This document shows positions 22,664 through 32,358 of a stretch of DNA of 64,000 bases, piece by piece. Made by a program: the position numbers and the translations under genes. This stretch comes from Limnanthes douglasii subsp. nivea (taxonomy: Eukaryota; Streptophyta; Magnoliopsida; Brassicales; Limnanthaceae). The first letter of the stretch is position 1; each line of letters starts with the position of its first letter. Under the pieces are notes generated by a model, which was given only the letters and a program-made list of their open reading frames with translations, was not told where the DNA came from and did no database searches. Location: the NCBI GenBank assembly GCA_036936605.1, contig JAUPFV010000001.1, forward strand, positions 210,039,138-210,103,137, given 5' to 3'.

Positions 22664-23119
22664 TCGCTATCTTACAATGCATTACAAGGTACTATTTGTA
22701 ATTCGTATATTGTGGGGAAGTTGATACATACAGATTTGGTATATATGTGTTTCTTTTTCCGTCTATACTCTATTGTATTCTTCCCGGTTAGCAATCATAG
22801 TGTTTATACTTTATATTGCACTTGTTTTAGCCAATTTGCTATTTAATTCCGTATTTCATTAGGTCATTTACAAAAGCTTAGGACATATTTGGTTCTTGCG
22901 AACTTTTTTACGCAAACCTTACTTGTTACTTAGGCCTTTAGTATTCGCTGTTTATTTTTATATTGGTCCGTTTTGATGTGTAATTAAGAAACTTAAAAAA
23001 TGTGTAAGTAGAGTACTTCAAACCATACAAGAAATTTCTAATATCATGATTCTTTACTAGAATAAAATTAAAAATACAGAACACCAACTCTCACAACCAA
23101 TCATACCCTAAGTAGAAGC
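22664..23119. other. Intergenic region between convergent host genes
   Basis: The stretch holds the 3' UTRs of the plus-strand gene on the left and the minus-strand gene on the right. TGTATTCTTCCC and several TTGTA motifs could serve in polyadenylation. No further gene is visible. Confidence 0.5.
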
Positions 23120-23758
23120 TCAAATGAAAAACATTACGGATAGAAAAGCCACTCCAGTCACAACTGCTAAAACATCCTCTCTATTCGATTCGGTAGAGCC
23201 ACTCTTGCTGAACTCACGTCCAAAAATGCTAGGCTTCGGTGCAACTTGAATCACAGGAGAAGCTTCACAAATTAGAAAAACGAGAGTAAAGTTAGTATAG
23301 TATCCCTAATTTATTAAAAGCTCAATAGTAGTAGTATACATTTAGTTTATAAGTTGTTTGGAAATAATGCTATACTTACCAGCGACGGTAGAGTTAGATT
23401 TGGAACCGTGAGATACTTGAGACGGAGGAGGAGTAAAAGAATCTGAACAAATAGATAGATCAGCATTAAGAGCACAAAGCTGTGGCAACTGCAGAGCAAG
23501 TGTCCTGTTGATAGGAAATGTAGAGCCGATTGTGGTGTCATTAAGCAAGAGGCAGAGGCAACTGGGTTCCTGGTTGTAGACTTCCTTGAGATTGTCACAA
23601 CACATTTGCACCGGAGCCTCAACCATCCCCTGAGCGAATGGTGCACACGGTGCAAGGATAAGCAGCCGAGAGGTGCAGTCGCTGATGGATCCCTGAGAGA
23701 TGGCATTTGGCAGAAACAGAACAGAGATGAAAAGCATAAGAGTGACTGAGTGAGACAT
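23120..23758 (-). CDS. Non-specific lipid transfer protein, GPI-anchored type
   Basis: Exon 1 is 23758-23380 and exon 2 is 23262-23120 (donor CTG/GTAAGT, acceptor TTGTGAAG, phase 1), giving 173 residues. A signal peptide (MSHSVTLMLFISVLFLPNAISQ) starts the protein. Eight cysteines at 28, 38, 53, 54, 67, 69, 95 and 104 form the pattern C-X9-C-X14-CC-X12-CXC-X25-C-X8-C of plant lipid transfer proteins. Two N-glycosylation sites (NDT, NRT) are present. A Ser-rich linker and a hydrophobic end (DVLAVVTGVAFLSVMFFI) suggest a GPI anchor. It would bind lipids at the outer face of the plasma membrane or cell wall, often in cuticle supply or defence. I see no lesion. Confidence 0.9.
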
Positions 23759-23821
23759 AGTTAGTAAACCAAGTAAATTTTTATGAGTTTGTTTTCTGGG
23801 TACAAAAATTAGGGTTTAGAG

Positions 23822-23840
23822 GTTTAGTATATATAGTGAA
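23822..23840 (-). promoter_or_regulatory. TATA box of the lipid transfer protein gene
   Basis: On the minus strand ACTATATATACTAAAC lies about 70-80 bases before the ATG at 23758, a usual distance for a plant TATA box allowing for a short 5' UTR. Confidence 0.55.
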
Positions 23841-24470
23841 AGTTCATGGATTGAGTATGAGAGCTATTACATGCATGGTGTGTGTTATTCAACATGCAGT
23901 TATTGTTTTATCAATCATTCTCTCTTTGTGTTTTCTTATATCTTGACTAAGATTCTGCACTTTTGATATAAAACATGATTAGTGTTGAATTGATATAGTG
24001 TCACGCAAAAATTAGTGCTGCTGCTCAGCTTTGCCATTTGTATGTTTCGTTTTTAGTGTTTCAGTAGTGAAAGCTACATGATCTTTTTGTTTGACGTTCA
24101 AATTTTACAAAAAAAATCAAACTTGAGCCAAACTTGTATATAAATTTGCAAGTTTGAAATGACCTTCGAACCTTGTGTGGAGCTGAGTATATTCGGCTAT
24201 GGTTCATTTCCACTCTAGTCAAAATTTGCAAAATACACTGGAACTGAAAAAGTTCCACTACTACTGTACATATGACTTTTATAAAATTCTTTATGCAATT
24301 AATTAAATGAAAATATATCTTATCAAAGCTCGAAGGTACTGAATTTCAAAAGGTTACGAAATTATAGAAAGAAATTACGTAAAATTATATAAATAAATCA
24401 AATTCGTAGAATATACTCCAAAAAAATTTAAATATTCCCTGCAAACTTTTCAGTGAAATGTATATGACAG
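23841..24470. other. Intergenic DNA upstream of the lipid transfer gene
   Basis: The region is AT-rich and contains ATTACATGCATGG near 23869, an RY-like CATGCATG motif sometimes used in plant promoters. Open frames here are short and show no family resemblance. Confidence 0.4.
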
Positions 24471-24905
24471 AACCAGGGCCTTTTATCGGTCCGATCCGGA
24501 TTTTTTACGGAATTAATTGGACAGTTAAGTTTTTTATTCCGACGGGCACCAAATCATTAAACATTCCGATTTAGTTTTTAAGTTTTTAGAAGCCGATGAC
24601 TAAATTTTCAGTTCGGTCTAATATTGCTTTCGGATTAATTTTGGTCAAATCTGTTTTGGTCTAGTTCGATCTATTAAAAAAAAGTTAAACTATAATTTAA
24701 TTTTTTTATTTAAATATATAATATAAAAATTAAAACTTAGAAGTTAAATTTTAATTTTTAATAGATTTTTATCTAATAATTTTGGTAATATAATTTAAAA
24801 AATAAATTTTTTAAAAACTATCTGTTCTCGGTTTCGTATTTCAGTTTCATATAGAAATTGGTTCTACCGATTTATTGGTTCATTCTTAATCCGATAAAAT
24901 CCGTT
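24471..24905. repeat. Possible hAT-like remnant with GGTTCGG-type subterminal repeats
   Basis: TTATCGGTCCGATCCGG at 24483 resembles the terminal TTATCGGTCCGG of the element at 41611-43096 read on the minus strand. Scattered CGGTTC, TTCGGTCT and CGGTTTCG motifs continue to about 24850, as in subterminal regions of that group. Neither a clear second terminus nor a TSD was found. The call is tentative. Confidence 0.35.
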
Positions 24906-25329
24906 TCCATTAAGCGATTAAGCGACGCCGTGGACAGAACCAATTCTTTTGTACTTCGCTGTTCAAGTGCAGAAAATATAGTTAGCGTTGGGTTTTGCTT
25001 ATTCTCTTTTATTGTGGACCATTTCAAAAGAAACATATCGAATTTCAGTTCTCTTGACTAATAACTATTTAAAGTTAATTGGACAATTTATGAAATTAAA
25101 AAAAAGGCATAACAATTAGGAATAATATAAGGAAGTAAGCTAAGTACGCTAAGCTACTATGTTCTGTTTGGACAAGGCATATGTGCTTTCCAGTCTATTC
25201 TCAACCGACAAAGAATCACATTCCAATTTTTACCCTAAACCATAAATTCTCTTCATAATCTTTTCTCTTTTCAGCCCATTCTTGAACCCAGAAAAATATC
25301 AAGACCTCTCAGTCCATTGCCAAATCGTC
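24906..25329. promoter_or_regulatory. Upstream region of the HMA-domain gene
   Basis: This stretch precedes the proposed start codon at 25330. It contains AT-rich runs and no other gene. No specific box could be assigned with confidence. Confidence 0.3.
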
Positions 25330-25841
25330 ATGACAGAAAAAGTAACATTTTCAATCCAGTTTCCTTATGAGTATATTTTTTATGTCTGATTTGTGTTTGT
25401 CGGAAAACTCACATGTTGAAATTTTGTAGTTTTGTTGTATGGTGATGCGGATTAACATGGACTGCAATGGATGTTACAGGAAAGTAAGAAGTGCCCTCCT
25501 TAATTTCAAAGGTAAGGACATGACTTTTATGTTTTTATTTCAATTCATGAGTAGTAAATATAAAGAATTATAGTAATGTTGTTGGTTGATGATACGGTGG
25601 AACAGGATTAGAGACTCATTTGATAGAGAAGAAACAGAACAGGGTTAGTGTGTTTGGTAGATTTATACCACAAGATGTTGCTATCAAAATCAGAAACAAA
25701 ACTAATCGTCGAGTCGAGATACTCGATGTACAAGAAGTTTTTCAGGCATTCGACCAAAATCAACAACAACAACAACATGATAATAACCATAATAATAATA
25801 ATAGAGTGACGATTTGCCTCCCCGGTGATATTCGCCGTTGA
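25330..25841 (+). CDS. Heavy-metal-associated (HMA) domain protein, three exons
   Basis: Exons 25330-25341, 25430-25511 and 25606-25841 join in frame (donors GTAACA and GTAAGG; acceptors TTTTGTAG and GGAACAG) to about 109 residues starting MTEKFCCMVMRINMDCNGCY. The beta-alpha-beta HMA fold is recognised from RINMDCNGCYRKVRSAL with the metal-binding CxxC at residues 16-19. KKQNRVSVFGRFIPQDVAIKIR and RRVEILDVQEVF follow. A Gln/Asn/His-rich tail (QNQQQQQHDNNHNNNN) and the end LPGDIRR follow. The CaaX prenylation box of HIPP proteins is absent. A role in binding or carrying metal ions such as copper or zinc is inferred from the family. The 12-nt first exon is the least certain part. Confidence 0.8.
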
Positions 25842-26308
25842 AGATATTGCTTATAGTTTTCAAATATTATAGGTTAAAAAAGAACATAATATATGTAATG
25901 ATCAAGTCAAAAATCTTGATTCTCTTATCAGAGCCATTTTGTTTGTTTTGTGTAGCTGAAAACAGAGGGATTTGTAGATAGAATGACAGATTATTGGTTG
26001 ATTAGGAAACCGTAATTTGTAGTTTGTATTTTTGTTTGGTTATGTTTTGTATTTGGTGGTTGTGTTTTGATCGGACAGAGTTGTTTGCTGTTGTTCTATG
26101 TTATTTTTCACTTTTCTTTTCCCCAATTTAAAGACATAGTTTACTACGGTTTATATCGGCAAATATTAACTTTGTATGATATTATTCAGATTAGATTTCA
26201 GTTTATATAACTTGATATAGACTACGTCCATCTTTAATTTATTTATATCAATGTATATATCCACTTTGATAATATATATTATATCAATTAGAAACACAAA
26301 AAAAAAAA
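25842..26308. other. 3' region of the HMA gene
   Basis: This holds the 3' UTR and AT-rich spacer, with ATAATATATGTAATGATC near 25886 as a candidate polyadenylation signal region. No other gene is visible. It ends in an A run and the first TSD of the SINE. Confidence 0.4.
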
Positions 26309-26614
26309 TATAGAAGTGGGGCTTTAGGTGGTAGCCGAGTTGGTTGAGTAAGGCATGCTTATGAGTCCCGCTGCATACGCTTTTTCGGCTGAGCCTGTCA
26401 GCACGGCTATCGCGTCAGACTGAGGGATGACCAAGGGTCATGAGTTCGAGTCCCGCTGCATACGCTTTGTCGGCTGAACCTGTCACCTTATGTGGTTTAC
26501 TTTCTGGCGTTGGTTTGCAGGCTATCGCGTCAGACTGAGTGTTTACCCTGTGCGTACTCATTGCACTCTGAATAGCGGCTGCGGGTTCCCTCCGGAAAAA
26601 AAATGTAGAAGTGG
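26309..26614 (+). mobile_element. tRNA-derived SINE with target-site duplication
   Basis: The body is 26320-26603. It opens with GGTAGCCGAGTTGGTTGAGTA, a tRNA-like A box, and has GAGTTCGAGTCCC (B box) at about 26443. It ends TCCCTCCGG followed by eight A. TATAGAAGTGG (26309-26319) and TGTAGAAGTGG (26604-26614) are the TSD with one mismatch. Short RNA polymerase III-type promoters with an A tail define plant SINEs, which depend on LINE enzymes. Two blocks inside are repeated (GAGTCCCGCTGCATACGC at 26363 and 26448; GCTATCGCGTCAGACTGAG at 26406 and 26521), so the body is longer than a simple SINE. Confidence 0.85.
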
Positions 26615-26929
26615 TTGGCTGGTTAAACCTCAAACATCTAACAACGATGCTGGCATTCTTTTTTAAAGGTTTTCGCGATTTCGTTTCGAAGGTTTAATAT
26701 TCAGAAATCATTTTTAGTGACCTAGAAAAGGAAGTGTAAGGACGGACAGATCAAGCCCTCATATAGCTCGAGTGGTAGGATTATTAATAAAAGTGGACGG
26801 AGGTATCGTATTGGTTGGAGTTTAGCCATAAGCAACATAGCGGGCGATATCTTTTCCAGTTGCGGTTATAACTAGCAAACAATCAATTTTCGGGTTCGGA
26901 ATTGTTCATAACATAAAAATTCTATTCAA
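26615..26929. other. Spacer without recognised gene
   Basis: AT-rich sequence between SINE and copia element. AGCTCGAGTGGTAGG near 26767 looks like a tRNA A box, but no convincing B box or cloverleaf follows. Confidence 0.45.
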
Positions 26930-27308
26930 CATATTTGTTTGGTAATATACACTCTTTTCATGTTGTGTTGTGTGTTTGGTAATATACACTCTTTTCACGT
27001 TGCGTGTTACGTAATTTGCATGTTGAGTATGAGTCGAATAATAACTTCATAGTATATATGAGCCCATTAAGTCTATTGTCTAGTAAGTCTATTTATTCCC
27101 TATAAATAGATTACCATGGCTATACAATAGGGTATTTGAAAATTTGTAACCCTTTTCTATCATAGTGAAACACTTTTTTTTTGCGGCGCATGTGGACGTT
27201 GATAATTGTCCAACCACGTTAATTCATATTCTTTTGTTTTATTCATTTTATTGTGCTTGAGCTTGAGCTCTGGTTGTGAAATTAGGTTTTTCAATTAGGG
27301 TTTCACAA

Positions 27309-28130
27309 TGGCGTCTACATCAACAAAATACAAGATTGAAAATTTGATGGGGGCCCAACTTTGCAATGTGGAAGATTAAGCTGAAATCGTCATTGGTATT
27401 GAAAAAATTGTCGAAGGCTATGGAGAATAAGTTACCAGAAGAGATGAAAGAATAAGAGAAACAAAATCTTCAAGAAAGGGCATTGTGCTGGATTCTATTG
27501 AGTGTAGAAGACAACGTTCTTCGCGAAATTAGTAGTGAGAAGACTGTTGTATGCGCATCGAAGAAGTTGGGAGAAATTTACTCAGAGAAATCAGTGGTGA
27601 ACCGATTATACTTGAAGACGCGTTTATACAATTTCAGATTGAAAGAAGGGTATGTTCATAACCAAACACTTAGATAATTTTACATCAATTATAATAGACC
27701 TTAGAAAACATTGAGATCAACATTGAGGATGAAGATTAAGATTTTTTTGTCTTGAGATCGTTACCAGCTCCTTATGAAAACTCCGTAGATACCATAATGT
27801 ATGGTACAGATAAGTTATCGCTAGCAAATGTCAAAGGGGCGCTGAAATCAAAAGAGTTGAGACAATTGCAGTCAGACAATCATGCGGAAAGGGAAGGTCT
27901 TATGACTAGGGGGAGATCTGGAAGCAAAGCGAGTTCTTCAAAAAAGAAGAACTGGAGGTCCAAATCAAAGGTAAAGAACTCAAACTATTATGAGTGCAGT
28001 GAGCATGGTCATTATAGGAGAGATTATCTAAAACTGAATGGTAAGAATGGAAATCAAAAGGATAATGCAGCAAACATTGCTAAAGGTGTGAACAATTTTG
28101 ATGACAATGAAAATAATGGTACATGAGATG
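27309..28130 (+). pseudogene. Copia gag remnant
   Basis: The ATG at 27309 reads MASTSTKYKIENLMG, a common copia gag start. After a +1 shift the text continues NFAMWKIKLKSSLVLKKL, then VEDNVLREISSEKTVV, YLKTRLYNFRLKEGY, RSLPAPYENSVDTIMYG and a basic region. The zinc knuckle reads YYECSEHGHYRRDY and has lost cysteines relative to CX2CX4HX4C. Stops near 27382, 27453 and 27677 break it. Confidence 0.75.
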
Positions 28131-29460
28131 TATTGTCCGTGAGTTCAGACTGTGAGAAAAACTCTTGGGCACTCGATACTAGCGGTACATATCACATGTG
28201 TCAGTTCAAGCAGTGGTTTGATACTTACAAGCTAATGCAAAGAACTGTCTATTGAGGGAATAAATATTTGTTTCTTGTTGGTGGTATCGGTAACTTCAGA
28301 ATCAGAATGTTAGATGGGGTTGTTAGAATCGTGACGTGCTGACATGTTCCTAGGTTGAAGAGAAACCTTATATCTCTTAGGACACTAGACTGTCGGGGTT
28401 ACAAGTACCGTGTAGAAGACGGTGTAATCAAAGTGACAAAATGCTCAATGGTGTGTATGAAAGGCAGTTTACATAAGGGCTCTTACATTCTCTAGGGGAG
28501 TGTTGTTATGAGCGATGCTACACTAGCATCATTAGGGAGTAATAACCAAAGTAGCATGGATCAAAATAATTTGTGGCATTGGCGTCTTGGTTACATGAAT
28601 GACAGAGGATTAACAGTTTTTGGAAAGAGAGATTTGTTGAAAAGGTATATAGTATAATCATTGGGATTTTGGGAGCACTTTGTTTTTCATAAACAAACTA
28701 GAGTCAAATTTAGAAAATCAGTTGTAAAAAAGACTTTAGGACAATAAAATACTTTCGCTTAGATCTTTAGGACCCAAACAAAATTCCATTGAAGAACGGA
28801 GCCAGTAACTACATGAGTTTGATGGATGATTATTCAAGGATGGTGTGGGTTTACTTTGTGAAAACGAAAATTTAGGCATATTCAGCCTTTATCAAACAGA
28901 AGATGATGATTGAGAAGCAAACAGGAAGAAAAATCAAACGTCTTAAGATAAATAATGGGTTAGAATATTGCAGTCGTGAGTTCAACGAGTTCTGCAAAAC
29001 TGAAGGAATAGTCTGCCATCGCACTTGTTCTAGAACACCACAACAAAATGGGATCACATAAAGAATTAACAGAACACTATGTGACAAGGCACAAAGCATG
29101 CTCTTGCATTCCGGTGTGGGAAATAAATTTTGGGGATGAAGCTACGAATACAATGTGTTACTTAGTGAACCAGTCTTCATCAATGACTATTGATCGTAAA
29201 ACTCATTTTGAGATTTGGTTTGGATTTTTGGGTGATTATGAACAATTGATGGTGTTCGGTTTTCCTGCGTATGCTCATGTGAGATATGGTAAGCTTGAGT
29301 TAAGGTCAAAGAGGTGCATATTTCTAAGATATGCTACTAGAGTGAAGGGATATATGTTATGGTGTACCTATCCAAACTCTCTAAGTTTTCTTATCAATAG
29401 GGACATGACTTTGAATGAGTTTACTTCACTAGTCAGTCAGAAAGAAGTATGAGAAGTGGT
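28131..29460 (+). pseudogene. Copia protease and integrase remnant
   Basis: The protease is marked by WALDTSGTYHMCQFKQWFDTY, where DTSGT stands for DTGAT. The pre-integrase segment has NNLWHWRLGYMNDRGL. The integrase core includes YMSLMDDYSRMVWVYFVKTK near 28810-28865, followed by NGLEYCSREFNEFCKTEGI and HRTCSRTPQQNG near 28960-29050, so DDE-type residues are partly kept. PAYAHVRYGKLELRSKRCIFLRYATRVKGYML is the C-terminal part. Many stops are present. Confidence 0.75.
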
Positions 29461-29719
29461 CGAATCAAGATCGATTATGAGTAAATAGGTGGAGCTTGAA
29501 GTAGAATCAGTTCCTAGTAGGTCCAATAATTGGAGTGGTTCTGAGGTGGATCTAGAATTACGAGGTGAAGCGTCAGCATGGGATGATAGTGACGATGATG
29601 CGCCCAAACGAGAACAACAACCTTATAGCATAACATTAGGTAGAGAAATTATAGATATTAGACTACCAAAAATCTATGCGACTAGTTTCATATGCTCTAT
29701 TAGTTGCATAAGAAGTTGA

Positions 29720-30533
29720 GATGCAGGAACCTTGTAGCTATAGGGAAGTTATAACAAGTTTAGAGGCAAATAGTTGGACTAATGCTCTGTGTGAAGAGAT
29801 TGAATTTTTTCATAAGAATCAAACATGGAAGCTTGTTGACTCGCTAAAGGATAGACAGTAGTAGGCAGCAAATGGGTATTCAAGAAAAAGGAAGGTAATC
29901 CAGGGGTTGAGGCATCTCGATTCAAGGCAAGACTGGTCGCTAAAGATTTTACTCAAAGAGGATGAATCGAATTCAATGAATGTTGTCTCTAGTGGTGAAA
30001 CATAGTTCGATTCGAGTTTTGTTAGCCTTGATAGTTTTTCAAGATTTAGAGCTTGAGAAATTGGATGTGAAGACCGCGTTTCTAAACGGGGAATTAGATA
30101 ATAGGATCTACACATGAGACAACCAGAAGAATTTATCGAACCTAATATGAATAACAAGGCTTATCTGCTGAAACGTCAAACAATCACCTAGGAAATGGTA
30201 CAAATATTTTGATACATTCATGGTATCAAAAAGGGTTCACGAGGAGTCTATATGACAGTTGTGTGTATCATCAAAAGATGTCAGATGATTGTTGTTTTTA
30301 CTTGTTATTGTATATGAATGATATCCTTATTGTTGCTTGTAGTATGTCACATATTGTGCAGATAAAGAAGTGGTTTAGTGTAAAGTTTGAGATCAAGGAT
30401 CTGGGTTGAGTAAAGAAGATTCTTGGTATGGAGGTTATCAGGAACATAATCAACATGTTTGATGCTAAGGAAGCTAGCATCCCGTTTGCTACTCATTTCA
30501 AGTTGTCTGCAGCAGGAGCAGCCAATGACGAGT
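29720..30533 (+). pseudogene. Copia reverse transcriptase remnant
   Basis: Readable pieces are WTNALCEEIEFFHKNQTWKL, then EKLDVKTAFLNGELD, GFTRSLYDSCVYHQ and LLYMNDILIVACSM. The active site YVDD reads YMND. IKKWFSVKFEIKDLG and PFATHFKLSAAGAAND follow. At least four frame changes occur. The RNase H end is missing because a different repeat begins at about 30534. The enzyme would be inactive even without the frame breaks. Confidence 0.75.
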
Positions 30534-31200
30534 GTTGGGAATATTGGTACCTAATGCTCCATTTCCGTATATAAGTAAGAGCAAGCGGTCTCCACATTAG
30601 CATGAAATTTTCCGCTTTGAGTCTGAAGGTCCGTTGTCACCCTAACAAATCCTCCTATCGAACAACACCTTAGCCTCTTTTCAATTGACTTCTATCTGTC
30701 CACTCTAATCAGGTTGCAGACTACCTGAATCATAGAGGCACTACAGATGTTGATGCTCACCTCTTATTATACCACCACTTATCTTGTTCCTTAGGGTTAT
30801 TCCAATCAATTACCACCGTCTTGATACACTCCAATCAAGTCACACAGTTTGATGAGCAATGGGGACTCCGAACTAGGATCTCTAGAGCATATCATTTGAG
30901 AATGTCTACTGATTCATCGTGTTCGACTTCTAAGAATTCTACGTCGCATTATGTTTGGGTTTTGAGCTCTGATACCATTTTTTGGGAATATGGGTACCAC
31001 ATATTCTGTCTCCGCATATAAGTAAGAACAAGCGATATCCACATTAGTATGAGATTTTCCGCTTCGGGTCTGAAGGCCCACACGGCTTTGGTTTTGGTCC
31101 ACTTCCAAAAGGCCTCTTACTTATATACCACTGATCCTTCTCATGTTTAACCGATGTGGGATGTGGGACTTTGGTCGCCATCCTAGCAGTAATGAATGCG
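30534..31200 (-). mobile_element. Small LTR element (TRIM-like), minus strand
   Basis: Two related direct repeats lie about 450 bp apart (30534-30645 and about 30981-31095; shared text includes GCATATAAGTAAGA, ATTTTCCGCTT and GTCTGAAGG). Directly left of the second repeat GAGCTCTGATACCA (30964-30977) is the reverse complement of TGGTATCAGAGCTC, the usual initiator-tRNA primer-binding site. This makes the right repeat the 5' LTR of a minus-strand element with an internal part of only about 320 bp and no coding capacity. It sits in the end of the copia RT. The right border is uncertain. Confidence 0.6.
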
Positions 31201-31989
31201 AGCGATCTGGAAACCTCGGCAGCTGTAGCTAAAGGCTAAATCCATTGTTGAGTATCTGAATTTTTCAACCCCGGGCTTAAAAGAATCCCGTGAAAATTTT
31301 ATATCAAAAGATGCTTGCCCATAATAGTATGGGTTTGGGATATATGTAGTTGTCAAGATCAAGTCCCAGTTGCTTTCATATTTTTTAAGCTTTGTTTTAT
31401 TTTAAAAAAAAAAAACAATTCATTCGTTGTTAAGGTTCGAACTCTAACGAACGTTGCGACAATGTAAGGGTATTATGCTGAGAAATGATTGGCTCTTGAA
31501 GCTTTTTCTGAGACTATAGATATATTTATTAACTGATAAAGCTTCAATCATTTCAAGGATTTCTAAATCATTTGATGTATTGAACATGTTACCTAATTGT
31601 AGAGTGTGGAGGAACTATATTATTTAATTATTTGAAAACTCAGTGAATCAAGTTCAATAACTGATTAATTTGATTAGTTTTATCTTTTTATTGACGGTAT
31701 TCAGTGTATTGATTTTTATTCTTGTTACTATTATTTTTGGATGTGCTGCGACTTAGACTGTTTTATAAAGATATAAGATTTATTTTAGTTGTTCCAGTGT
31801 TATCATTTTTTAAAATTCCATTGGAGTCTGAATTTTTAAATGTTGTATTACTAGGATTATCATTATTCTGATTTTGATTGTTTGGAACAATTATAGACTT
31901 AATTTTATGAATCCATATTTTCTTTTTGAAATTTTGGTTATAGTTAAAGCTATAAGTGTCTTCAACTATTATTGATTTTTTTTCTAAGA
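31201..31989. other. AT-rich spacer without recognised gene
   Basis: No coding region or known repeat was identified. An A run at 31406-31417 and short AT-rich stretches are the only features. Confidence 0.5.
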
Positions 31990-32218
31990 ATATTTATCTT
32001 CAGTTATAACTAACTTTTGTTTTACAGTTTGAAGATTTGTGGCCTATATGTTTACTGGTTAGAAAATAGAGACGCATATATGCATTGGTGATATTTTTAA
32101 AATAAGTATCTATGTCCTTAAAGCCTATCCAGATGTCTTGGGGCACACCTTTGGAGATATTTAATTCGAGCCAAGCTTTACAGCAGTGAAAGCTTGCTCT
32201 AACTATGATGAAACCCAA
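31990..32218 (-). pseudogene. LINE ORF1 fragment
   Basis: On the minus strand the peptide contains CKAWLELNISKGVPQDIWIG and then YFLTSKHIGHKSSNC. This resembles the end of the DUF4283 region and the following zinc knuckle of plant LINE ORF1, with the first cysteines lost. It is a fragment with no connected ORF2. Confidence 0.5.
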
Positions 32219-32295
32219 CTTAAGAGGGAAAATCCTGTGGTTTTAGCAATACTATTTATTGTATCTGGGAAGATCATGTGGTTACAAAATAGAGA

Positions 32296-32304
<9 letters not shown>
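32056..32304 (+). repeat. Pair of 26-bp direct repeats
   Basis: A 26-base sequence starting TGGTTA and ending GACGCATATAT occurs at 32056-32081 and 32279-32304 with one mismatch. The second copy runs into an AT microsatellite. Confidence 0.85.

Positions 32305-32356
<52 letters not shown>
32299..32356. repeat. (AT)n microsatellite
   Basis: About 58 bases of AT dinucleotide, beginning within the second copy of the 26-bp direct repeat. Confidence 0.95.

Positions 32357-32358
<2 letters not shown>

Larger units (their letters stand above)
26930..30533 (+). mobile_element. Ty1/copia remnant
   Basis: Gag, protease, integrase and RT pieces lie in copia order (integrase before RT) on the plus strand. 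The upstream part (26930-27300) is probably the 5' LTR and leader. It holds CCTATAAATAGATTACC near 27101 and two copies of GTTTGGTAATATACACTC (26937 and 26974). All coding parts are split by stops and frame changes. The RT end breaks off at about 30533, where a repeated sequence of another element starts. No 3' LTR was seen. Confidence 0.8.

Noticed and set aside
26750..26830. tRNA-like A box (AGCTCGAGTGGTAGG)
   Set aside because: No cloverleaf or matching B box at the right distance, so neither a tRNA gene nor a SINE can be claimed.
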